Shown: one piece after another, positions 1 to 5,656 of the stretch
How positions within the stretch are numbered: the first letter of the stretch is position 1
Layout of the letters: every line of letters begins with the position of its first letter
Assembly (NCBI GenBank): GCA_002450755.1
Contig: DKAI01000140.1
Location: 1-8,638, forward strand
Direction of reading: 5' to 3'
DNA: 8,638 bases
Origin: Deltaproteobacteria bacterium UBA6930
GTDB lineage: Bacteria > Myxococcota_A > UBA9160 > UBA6930
Translations under genes and position numbers: made by a program
Notes under the pieces: model-generated
Told to the model about the DNA's origin: nothing
What the model saw: only the letters and a program-made list of their open reading frames with translations
Database searches by the model: none

Positions 1-1
1 C

Positions 2-751
2 GAGGCCGACCCAACTTTTGATGTTGACGGTGGTGATGCGGCGCAAAAGTTGTCGTTGTTGGCATCAATGGTTTTTGGAGCAAGGGTTAGGCCTGAGGAT
101 ATCATGACCGAAGGGATCAGAAGTCTCGTTCCTTTAGACTTTGAATCTGCGCGGGCCTTTGGTTACCGGATTAAACTGCTCGCGTTGGCAAGACTTCACG
201 GAGAGGACGCTGAGGAGAAGATTGAAGTGAGAGTTCAGCCCACGATGATCTCGGAGTCTAGCCTGCTTGCAAAGGTTGATGGGTCAATGAATGCGGTACT
301 GGTTAACGGAGACGCCGTAGGGCCGACAATGTTTTATGGAGCCGGCGCTGGTTCGTTACCAACAGCTAGTGCCGTAGTTGCAGACTTAATGGAAATTGCT
401 CGAGAGATCAGGCGAGGTGTCACTGGGCGAGTTTCGCCACTTTCGTATCCTTGCTCAGGGCTTGTGAAGAAGTCGATTTTTCCAGTGTCGGAAATGAAGG
501 CTCCATTTTATCTTGTGTTTGATGCGGTTGATCGCCCTGGAGTTCTGGGGAAAATTGCCAGTGTTTTAGGTTCTGCAGGGATTAGTATCAAGAGCGTAAT
601 ACAGCATGGCGCCGAAAAAGATTCGGTCCCGGTAGTTGTTTTGACTCACGTTGTGCGTGAGAGCGCTATTAGAAAAGCATTGGACGAAATTCGCAAGTTT
701 CCCGAAGTTCGGGGCCCCGCCAAAATGATTCGGATTGACGAGGAAGTTTAA
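2..751 (+). CDS. hom: Homoserine dehydrogenase, C-terminal part (5' end outside window)
   Basis: Reduces aspartate-4-semialdehyde to homoserine with NAD(P)H, the branch point to threonine and methionine, in the cytoplasm. The frame is open from the first full codon at position 2, so the NAD-binding Rossmann domain lies upstream of the window. The visible 249 residues open with the signature EADPTFDVDGGDAAQKL. Its Glu, two Asp and Lys match in spacing the substrate/catalytic residues E208, D214, D219 and K223 of the yeast enzyme. A conserved GAGAGSLPTA stretch (about nt 338-367) closes the catalytic domain. An ACT regulatory domain (about nt 500-745, starting PFYLVFDAVDRPG) follows, as in threonine-feedback-inhibited bacterial enzymes, so allosteric control by threonine is likely but inferred. 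A TTG at 50 is an internal codon, not the start. The stop is 2 bp before thrC, so the two are probably cotranscribed and translationally coupled. Confidence 0.95.
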   Translation, partial: EADPTFDVDGGDAAQKLSLLASMVFGARVRPEDIMTEGIRSLVPLDFESARAFGYRIKLLALARLHGEDAEEKIEVRVQPTMISESSLLAKVDGSMNAVLVNGDAVGPTMFYGAGAGSLPTASAVVADLMEIAREIRRGVTGRVSPLSYPCSGLVKKSIFPVSEMKAPFYLVFDAVDRPGVLGKIASVLGSAGISIKSVIQHGAEKDSVPVVVLTHVVRESAIRKALDEIRKFPEVRGPAKMIRIDEEV

Positions 752-753
752 AA

Positions 754-2112
754 ATGCCTCCCGAGCCCAATTATAGTTCCTGGTTTGAAAGCATCGCCAA
801 TCCGAACGAGCGCTACAAGATTGATGAAGTTGTCTACACAGACACAGAAGGAGGACTTCTTCAAGTTTCTCATGACATAGAAGCGCTTCGGCAGTCCCCG
901 CCTGAGAAGTGGCGAAGGTTGTTTGATGAGAGATCTCATAAGACTGTATGGCCTTTTGGTTCAGGCGTCTGGGGAAAGAAAGAACTAGTCCTTCCAAATA
1001 TCTCGAATAAAAATATTGTGTCGATGTACGAAGGACACACTAATTTGTTTTGGGCAGAGCGATATGGTCGACAACTCGGAATTGAAGATCTGTGGATTAA
1101 ACTTTGTGGAAATACTCATACAGGGTCATTTAAAGATCTCGGGATGACCGTGTTGATCTCAATGGTAAAAGAGATGCTTGATCGAGGGAGGGATATTCCT
1201 GCCGTGGCATGTGCCTCGACGGGGGACACTTCGGCAGCCCTGGCAGCATATGCCGCGGCCGCAAATATTCCGGCGATTGTTTTTCTGCCTCGAGGGAAAA
1301 TATCTGTTGCTCAGCTTATCCAACCGATAGCGAATGGGGCCATAGTTTTCGCACTAGACACGGACTTTGATGGTTGTATGGAAATCGTCAAAGAGGTTGC
1401 CGATAAAGATGGTATCTACCTCGCAAATTCTATGAATAGTCTTAGAATCGAAGGCCAAAAGACTGTGGCAATTGAAATAGTACAACAGTTTGACTGGAAC
1501 CCTCCCGATTGGATCGTTATCCCTGGCGGTAATCTAGGGAATGTCTCCGCTTTGGCTAAGGGTTTAGATATTTTAATTGAACTTGGGATTATTGAGAAAA
1601 AGCCTCGTATTGTTTGTGCTCAGGCTCATAATGCCAATCCGCTTTATAAAGCGTACCTTCGTGACTTCGAAGTTTTTGAGCCGATGGCAGCGGGGACAAC
1701 TCTCGCTTCTGCAATTCAAATTGGAAATCCCGTGTCCTATGAAAAGGCAGTAGATGCCTTGCGAAGATACGACGGTATCGTGGAAGAGGCTTCCGAAGAA
1801 GAGCTTGTAGAAGCTTCAGTTCGGGCAGACCGCACGGGTCTGTTTAATTGTCCGCATACCGGAGTGGCTCTAGCAGCTACAGAAAAACTGGTGGACCGTG
1901 AGATCATTCGCCCCGGCGATAGAGTTGTAATCATTTCGACTGCGCATGGTCTTAAATTTGTAGAGTCAAAGGTTAAGTATCATGAGATGCGGTTAGACAA
2001 TATAGATTCGAAATGGGCCAATCCTGAAATTTCCTTACCGGCGGACTATGGTCTCGTCCGAGACCGAATGCTTCGCGAGATCGATTCACGCTTTAAGGGA
2101 AACGTACGGTGA
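754..2112 (+). CDS. thrC: Threonine synthase
   Basis: PLP enzyme converting O-phosphohomoserine to threonine, the last step of the pathway; cytoplasmic. At 452 residues it fits the longer, plant/deltaproteobacterial-like type. The motif HTGSFKDLGM gives the PLP Schiff-base lysine at K127. ACASTGDTSAAL (153-164) and the PLP-phosphate loop GGNLGN (259-264) follow, then a conserved C-terminal part with NCPHTGVAL and STAHGLKF. The ATG at 754 is preceded by GAGGAAG (740-746, 7-nt spacing) lying inside the end of hom, which supports this start. Oddity: the N-terminal segment GGLLQVSHD (33-41) is where relatives carry a Cys-x-x-Cys zinc-ribbon-like patch. Here the equivalent is YTDTEGG, and no cysteine occurs before C118. 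The kinase thrB is not visible. Family assignment is firm. Confidence 0.97.
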   Translation: MPPEPNYSSWFESIANPNERYKIDEVVYTDTEGGLLQVSHDIEALRQSPPEKWRRLFDERSHKTVWPFGSGVWGKKELVLPNISNKNIVSMYEGHTNLFWAERYGRQLGIEDLWIKLCGNTHTGSFKDLGMTVLISMVKEMLDRGRDIPAVACASTGDTSAALAAYAAAANIPAIVFLPRGKISVAQLIQPIANGAIVFALDTDFDGCMEIVKEVADKDGIYLANSMNSLRIEGQKTVAIEIVQQFDWNPPDWIVIPGGNLGNVSALAKGLDILIELGIIEKKPRIVCAQAHNANPLYKAYLRDFEVFEPMAAGTTLASAIQIGNPVSYEKAVDALRRYDGIVEEASEEELVEASVRADRTGLFNCPHTGVALAATEKLVDREIIRPGDRVVIISTAHGLKFVESKVKYHEMRLDNIDSKWANPEISLPADYGLVRDRMLREIDSRFKGNVR

Positions 2113-2124
2113 AGGGGGACGGGA

Positions 2125-2718
2125 GTGTTTACGGGGATAATTGAGACAGTAGGAAAGGTTTTGAGTATTAAGGAAGGTGTTGGCGGACTGCACTTCTTGA
2201 TAGAAGCTTCGGAAATTGAAACCGGTGTGAAAATTGGGGACAGTATTTCTGTAGATGGAGCATGCCTCACTGTAACGAGCGTTGGGCCGGGCAAATTTTC
2301 ATTTGATGTAATTCCAGAAACTCTCTCACGGACATCATTGGTAGACCTCAAAGAGATGTCGTTAGTTAATCTTGAACGTGCTCTTCCCGCAGGAGGTCGT
2401 TTTGATGGACATTTTGTGCAGGGTCACGTAGACGCCGTTGGAGTTGTCTCTAAACGCGAAAAAGACGGTGACGATGTCCGGCTCTATATTGATTGCAATC
2501 GAGCATTCTGCGACTACTTAGTTGAAAAAGGATCTGTAGCCATTTCCGGTGTTTCACTTACGGTTGTTGGCGTTGAAGATGAGCAGTTCGATGTTGCACT
2601 AATTCCACATACCTTGGCGATTACTACTCTTCGTCGCCTTGAGATCGGTAGCCTTGTTAATCTGGAAGCCGATATTTTAGGTAAGTATGTAAAGCGCTAT
2701 CTTTCTAAAGTTTCGTGA
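2125..2718 (+). CDS. ribE: Riboflavin synthase, alpha chain
   Basis: Dismutates two 6,7-dimethyl-8-ribityllumazine molecules to riboflavin plus the pyrimidinedione, the last step of vitamin B2 synthesis; usually a cytoplasmic homotrimer. At 197 residues it has normal length and the typical internal duplication of two lumazine-binding beta barrels. Repeated elements are SISVDGACLTV (40-50) against SVAISGVSLTV (137-147), FDVIPETLSRTSL (60-72) against FDVALIPHTLAITTL (155-169), and two VNLE segments (81 and 178). C47 and H101 (GHFVQGHVD) match in place the conserved active-site Cys and His of the first barrel. The start is GTG at 2125: it gives the invariant MFTGIIE N-terminus, and AAGGGGG at 2112-2118 sits 6 nt upstream. 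It follows thrC by 12 bp, so it is probably the third gene of the threonine operon. No other rib gene and no FMN riboswitch is visible. The symbol is ribE in most bacteria and ribC in E. coli. Confidence 0.96.
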   Translation: MFTGIIETVGKVLSIKEGVGGLHFLIEASEIETGVKIGDSISVDGACLTVTSVGPGKFSFDVIPETLSRTSLVDLKEMSLVNLERALPAGGRFDGHFVQGHVDAVGVVSKREKDGDDVRLYIDCNRAFCDYLVEKGSVAISGVSLTVVGVEDEQFDVALIPHTLAITTLRRLEIGSLVNLEADILGKYVKRYLSKVS

Positions 2719-2727
2719 TTTTGATGT

Positions 2728-2761
2728 AGAAGCAGGCTGCTCCAGTAAGGAGGAAGCTTCT
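2728..2761 (+). repeat. Two-part stem-loop after riboflavin synthase
   Basis: AGAAGC (2728-2733) pairs with GCTTCT (2756-2761). Inside it CTCC (2740-2743) pairs with GGAG (2749-2752) around a five-base loop AGTAA. An internal loop separates the two stems, and no T-run follows on the + strand, so this is not a standard intrinsic terminator. The right arm of the inner stem is part of AAGGAGG (2747-2753), a full Shine-Dalgarno match, so folding would mask that site. Function unknown; it could attenuate or process the operon transcript. Confidence 0.35.
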
Positions 2762-2837
2762 GTCTCAGGACGCACTTGCTCATGATTCCGATTGTACTTT
2801 TGGCGTAGCACCAAAGCCTGAAATCGAAAGGGTCTAG
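2760..2837 (+). other. Possible 25-codon leader reading frame with CTG start
   Basis: A perfect AAGGAGG (2747-2753) has no ATG, GTG or TTG at a normal distance, but a CTG lies 6 nt downstream at 2760. From it a short frame runs 25 codons (starting LSQDALAHDS, ending KPEIERV) to TAG at 2835-2837, only 2 nt before the TTG start of the next gene. The arrangement suggests a coupled leader peptide. However, CTG initiation is rare, the peptide resembles nothing recognised, and the strong ribosome-binding match may be chance or a relic of a lost start. Confidence 0.15.
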
Positions 2838-2839
2838 TT

Positions 2840-3532
2840 TTGTCTACCATTAGTACCAAGCTCTCCTGCATATTATCAAGTTTACCTACGATAGTCCGTC
2901 TTGGTAGAGGCAGATGTTCTCGACGGCACACTTCTCCGCCAAAGGTAGATATTGAGTTATATGATTTTGAGGCTTGTCCGTTTTGTAGATTAGTTCGAGA
3001 AACGATTACTGAGCTCGATCTTGATGTGAAGGTTTATCCATGCCCGAAGGGCGGAAAACGATATCGCGGGTATGTCAAGCTGTATGGAGGAAAGGCTCAA
3101 TTCCCGTTTATGGTCGATCGTGAGAGAGGAGTGAAGATGTATGAATCATCCTCAATTAATACCTATTTGTATGAGCAATATGGCGGACATGTTGGAGAAG
3201 CACCGAATAGCAATCGATGGGTGGGAATAGTCCTTTCGAGTTTCGCAAGTCTTTTGAGAGGTGCTTCAGGCACCTTTGCTAGGCCTTCTGCTTCGTTTGC
3301 TGTTCCACCGATTCTTTATGGGGCCGAAGGGTGTTGGAAGTCAAGACTCATTCGAGAGGAACTTTGTGTTCGCGAGATCACGTACAAATCGGTCTCCGTC
3401 GGCTATGGGAGCAGTAAACGAGCGATCCTTGACGAGTTATCTGCAGGTCTCGGAATCCCAGTTTTGTTTCTTCCTCAGGAAGAGAAAATTTTCAGAGGGG
3501 TTTTCGAAATCCTTTCTTTTCTAAGGAGCTAA
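2840..3532 (+). CDS. Tandem glutaredoxin-like / GST N-terminal-domain protein
   Basis: A 230-residue predicted soluble protein with two thioredoxin-fold domains of the GST_N/glutaredoxin type in tandem and no GST helical C-terminal domain. Domain 1 (about 36-115) starts IELYDFEACPFCRLVRE, with a redox CPFC (C46, C49), a cis-proline region QFPF (P89) and the glutathione-contacting YES (101-103). Domain 2 (about 156-230) starts ILYGAEGCWKSRLIRE, has a single-cysteine CWKS site (C165) and GIPVLF (P217), and lacks a clear YES equivalent. This build is remembered from proteins called GST N-terminal domain-containing in proteobacteria, cyanobacteria and plant plastids; their reaction is poorly known, so disulfide or glutathione chemistry is inferred. 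The start is TTG at 2840 with GAAAGGG (2826-2832) 7 nt upstream. An in-frame TGA at 2819 blocks extension, and no other ATG/GTG/TTG precedes domain 1. The RLGRGR segment (20-25) before domain 1 is also remembered in relatives, supporting this N-terminus. Confidence 0.8.
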   Translation: MSTISTKLSCILSSLPTIVRLGRGRCSRRHTSPPKVDIELYDFEACPFCRLVRETITELDLDVKVYPCPKGGKRYRGYVKLYGGKAQFPFMVDRERGVKMYESSSINTYLYEQYGGHVGEAPNSNRWVGIVLSSFASLLRGASGTFARPSASFAVPPILYGAEGCWKSRLIREELCVREITYKSVSVGYGSSKRAILDELSAGLGIPVLFLPQEEKIFRGVFEILSFLRS

Positions 3533-3543
3533 GTGGAGTCCCA

Positions 3544-3585
3544 GCCCACGAAAGTCAAGCACGAAGCGTCACGACCTTCGTGGGC
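3544..3585. repeat. Perfect 9-bp inverted repeat between convergent genes, possible shared terminator
   Basis: GCCCACGAA (3544-3552) and TTCGTGGGC (3577-3585) are exact reverse complements. After one mismatch the stem continues with GTC (3554-3556) against GAC (3573-3575), leaving a loop of 16 bases. It lies in the 68 bp between two genes that converge, the place for a bidirectional terminator. No T-run follows on either strand, so termination would be atypical or the hairpin may only protect the 3' ends. CACGAA or CACGAC occurs three times within the element (3548, 3560 and 3570). Confidence 0.55.
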
Positions 3586-3600
3586 AGTGTAAGGCCAGTA

Positions 3601-4251
3601 TTATCCCCTCATTCCTACTGTCTCACACGCAGGATGCAGGCTGGATTTGGCACTAGGCCGTTCAGCCATTCTTGCAAACCACGCAGAGACGTTTGATAAA
3701 GAAGGGTCGATCGATTGCCCGACGCCCGCGGAGAAGTCAAGGCAGCAGTACATGAAGATATCGGGGAGTGATATTTCATCTCCTGCTATGAACTTGCGGC
3801 CCGTCATTTGTTGATCCAAAAGAGCTAGGCCTTTCTGAGCCTTCTCTTTGAGCCCGTCGGCCGCTTCAGGGATGCAATGAAGACGGTCTTTGAACATCTC
3901 GTAACCCTCCGCGTATCGGAAGGCATTGTAAATGTGTTCAGTGATTCCCAGTTCAATTCGTCTTTGCCATTGGCGCGTATTCGCACGTGCTTCAGCGGTG
4001 TTTCCGATGAGGCTTGGTTCTGGGTGACGTTCTTCAAGGTATTCGCAAATAGTCACGGTTTCACCGATATATGTGCCGTTGTCCAATTCGAGGGCAGGCA
4101 TTTGACCTCCTGGGTTCTTGTCCGTGTATGGCGCACGGCGATTTTCTGCTCCCAAAATGTCTATTTCAGTTTCAGGTAGCGAGATATTTTTTTCTGCGAT
4201 GAACATGCGAACAAGCCTGGGATTTGGTCCGAAGGAATTAATGAGTTTCAA
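3601..4251 (-). CDS. Glutathione S-transferase family protein
   Basis: A 216-residue cytosolic GST, the usual length, expected to conjugate or otherwise use glutathione on an unknown electrophile. The N-terminal thioredoxin-like domain (1-75) has the bacterial SFGPNPRLVRMF opening. The cis-proline is in GGQMPALEL (P52), and ETVTICEYL (64-72) supplies the glutathione gamma-glutamyl contact, with Thr in place of the usual Ser in the E-S motif. The helical C-terminal domain carries GRKFIAGDEISLPDI (151-165), which ends in the conserved N-capping/hydrophobic-staple Asp (D164). The start is TTG (complement of 4249-4251), supported by AGGAGA five bases upstream (complement of 4257-4262); it gives the expected short pre-beta1 N-terminus MKLINSFG. 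The gene faces the tandem glutaredoxin-like gene and follows the lipoprotein gene on the same strand after 158 bp. The substrate class cannot be told from the sequence. Confidence 0.92.
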   Translation of the reverse strand: MKLINSFGPNPRLVRMFIAEKNISLPETEIDILGAENRRAPYTDKNPGGQMPALELDNGTYIGETVTICEYLEERHPEPSLIGNTAEARANTRQWQRRIELGITEHIYNAFRYAEGYEMFKDRLHCIPEAADGLKEKAQKGLALLDQQMTGRKFIAGDEISLPDIFMYCCLDFSAGVGQSIDPSLSNVSAWFARMAERPSAKSSLHPACETVGMRG

Positions 4252-4409
4252 ATCGTTCTCCTGGTTTTAGAGGGGCAAGATGAAGTCGAACTTTTCGTTC
4301 CTCGAGGTGCATTTGAACCTCGAATGAATAAAGGTACTCTGTCGTTCGCAAAAATGCCGGAGATAACTGTGGTTATTCTATTAAATGGTCTTTGTTTAAA
4401 GTCATTGAA
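4252..4409 (-). promoter_or_regulatory. Upstream region of the GST gene with an inverted repeat
   Basis: This gap contains an exact 7-bp inverted repeat, TCGAGGT (4302-4308) and ACCTCGA (4317-4323), with an 8-base spacer, ending about 50 bp before the GST start. Next to it GAAC-N5-GTTC makes a smaller hairpin near 4288-4300. On the minus strand a weak promoter-like pair lies just upstream: TTGCGA (complement of 4346-4351), then an AT-rich stretch around 4325-4331. If that is the promoter, the repeat lies at or just after the start of transcription, as an operator or 5' hairpin would. No T-run follows the repeat, so it is not a clear terminator for the lipoprotein gene. Confidence 0.35.
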
Positions 4410-5480
4410 TTACTTTCCACGTGTTCCGAAGCGCTCTTGCCCGTCTTTCCACTTACCCGGCACGTCTCCAGGATCTCGTGTTTCTAGGGTTAATTTCGTC
4501 CTAAAACGGAGCCGATTAATACTCACTTTTCCTGGAGGTTTGCCTTTCTTGTAGGCAGTACGGAAGGTATTTTCGCTTACAAGTTTAAGAACCCGGGAGG
4601 TTTCTACGTCGATCCAAGCCTCCCCTCCAAACTTGCCGACCACTCGATCAAAAGCCATTCCAACATGGGTTCTGACATTCTCGTCGTTTCGTTCTCCGTC
4701 CAGCAGTAACCAGGCGCAGCGAACACCGTTTATGTCTTCGTAGCCGGCAAAAGTATGGTTAATCTCAATTGATAGGCCTGCAGCTCCCGTGAGATCAGGC
4801 GGGTAACGCTTCGAAGACCAACGGTCTCCCGGTACTACACCGCGTTCGGGTAGCCCGACGTTTGCATATAGCACTGCCATTTGAATAGGAATGTCTTTTA
4901 TGAAGTCTCTGCTCACTCGTTGGCCTTGTATCTGATACGAGTTTATTTCTCCTGATGGAGCAAAGCCAAGCAATGCAAACGAGCGGTACAACATTTTCCT
5001 TGGTGTAATGGGTCGTCGAGGAGGATTCCCCTCTATGTCCGCGATTTGTTCGCCATCAGCGAAAAGTCTAAGTCTATCGCTCCCCAGCTCGATTTCTCTG
5101 CTGGAATTAGGGCCTTCAGTGATCATTTTGTAGTGAAGTCCGTCGAGGATTAACTGTTCTCCAGTCACTTCTGTCGTCGTTACAGGTAACGATCTATACT
5201 CCAGTTCTAAATGACTAAAGTTTCGCGAGGGGTCAGGAGGCCTCATATCTTCACTAGTTTGTTCTTCTCGGTTCCCGTTTGATTCTACAAAAAGCTGGTA
5301 CGCTACCTCGCCGTAGCTCTCGCCGCGAAGAGGAAAGATCAGAGGTTTGGTCGGATCGAAGTTCTGTACTTCGGGGTTTTTCCTGTCTTTTGGCAGGGCT
5401 TCGAGAATCTCAGGTCCGCCGAGCTTCACGCTATCGGAAGCGCAAGAGAGGGCGAGTAGTAGTAAAAGGATTCTTATCAC
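4410..5480 (-). CDS. Predicted lipoprotein of unknown function
   Basis: Not recognised as a named gene. The 356-residue product begins MIRILLLLLALSC, a short basic-hydrophobic signal peptide ending in a lipobox-like ALSC. Lipidation would be at C13; Ala at +2 would favour the outer membrane under the usual Asp(+2) rule. The mature part is hydrophilic, has no membrane segment and alternates like beta strands. The C-terminal half holds GVVPGDRW (214-221), GYEDINGVRCAW (246-257) and GEAWIDVETSRVLKL (286-300). This order (a property 'in a G-D-x-W phrase', then an N-G-x-x-C-A strand, then a 'D-x-E-T-x-x-x-x-K' strand) is like DUF6263-type periplasmic or surface proteins, a weak similarity from memory. 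The GTG start (complement of 5478-5480) is forced, since an in-frame TAA lies four codons upstream. Only a purine-rich AGAGAGAAGA precedes it. The gene diverges from the SDR gene. Confidence 0.8.
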   Translation of the reverse strand: MIRILLLLLALSCASDSVKLGGPEILEALPKDRKNPEVQNFDPTKPLIFPLRGESYGEVAYQLFVESNGNREEQTSEDMRPPDPSRNFSHLELEYRSLPVTTTEVTGEQLILDGLHYKMITEGPNSSREIELGSDRLRLFADGEQIADIEGNPPRRPITPRKMLYRSFALLGFAPSGEINSYQIQGQRVSRDFIKDIPIQMAVLYANVGLPERGVVPGDRWSSKRYPPDLTGAAGLSIEINHTFAGYEDINGVRCAWLLLDGERNDENVRTHVGMAFDRVVGKFGGEAWIDVETSRVLKLVSENTFRTAYKKGKPPGKVSINRLRFRTKLTLETRDPGDVPGKWKDGQERFGTRGK

Positions 5481-5656
5481 TCTTCTCTCTTACGCAAAAA
5501 TTGTTGGTTTAGCCACTCTATCTTTTGATGGATTAGCAGGAATCTCAAAAATTTCTCGTTTTTCCAGAAATGACGAGTTTCTCAAGCCTATCTAATGAGA
5601 AGGTTTTTCTCCTCGGTTCATTTTTGATGTAGGTTTAGGAGGACTGGGGGTAACAG
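5481..5656. promoter_or_regulatory. Divergent control region with operator-like dyad
   Basis: AT-rich 176-bp spacer that must hold promoters for both the lipoprotein (-) and the SDR gene (+). An exact dyad TTCTCA (5579-5584), 11 bases, TGAGAA (5596-5601) has regulator-operator geometry. It overlaps TCTAAT (5591-5596), a 5-of-6 match to a -10 box on the + strand, although no good -35 box lies at the right distance. More TTCTC copies occur at 5553 and 5607, the latter forming a small hairpin with GAGAA at 5597. Further weak inverted repeats (AGAAA/TTTCT at 5566-5582) overlap. For the SDR start, GGGGG (5646-5650) is 6 nt upstream; the better AGGAGG (5637-5642) is 14 nt away, too far for usual spacing. 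Confidence 0.35.

Noticed and set aside
50..52. TTG at 50 as the start of homoserine dehydrogenase
   Set aside because: The signature EADPTFDVDG and the catalytic Lys are encoded before it in the same open frame, so it is an internal leucine codon.
566..997. Open frame on the minus strand across the hom-thrC junction
   Set aside because: It lies antisense to two firmly identified genes, and its translation is rich in Cys, His and Arg without any recognisable domain.
2719..2839. FMN riboswitch or remnant of ribBA after riboflavin synthase
   Set aside because: None of the conserved FMN-aptamer segments (such as AGGG...GGTGAAATTCC) is present, and the short frame does not resemble DHBP synthase.
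3877..4179. 100-codon plus-strand frame inside the GST gene
   Set aside because: It is the antisense shadow of a conserved GST coding sequence; no ribosome-binding site or domain is present.
4286..4330. tRNA-like T-arm (GGTTCAAAT on the minus strand) near the inverted repeat
   Set aside because: The stem only pairs with a 10-base loop instead of 7, and no acceptor, D or anticodon arms can be drawn around it.
4324..4554. 76-codon plus-strand frame beginning next to the inverted repeat upstream of the GST
   Set aside because: More than half overlaps the lipoprotein gene antisense, and the peptide shows no known motif or good ribosome-binding site.
5347..5595. 82-codon plus-strand frame reaching into the divergent control region
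   Set aside because: It starts inside the lipoprotein gene antisense and its reading adds nothing recognisable; the non-overlapping part is short and AT-rich.
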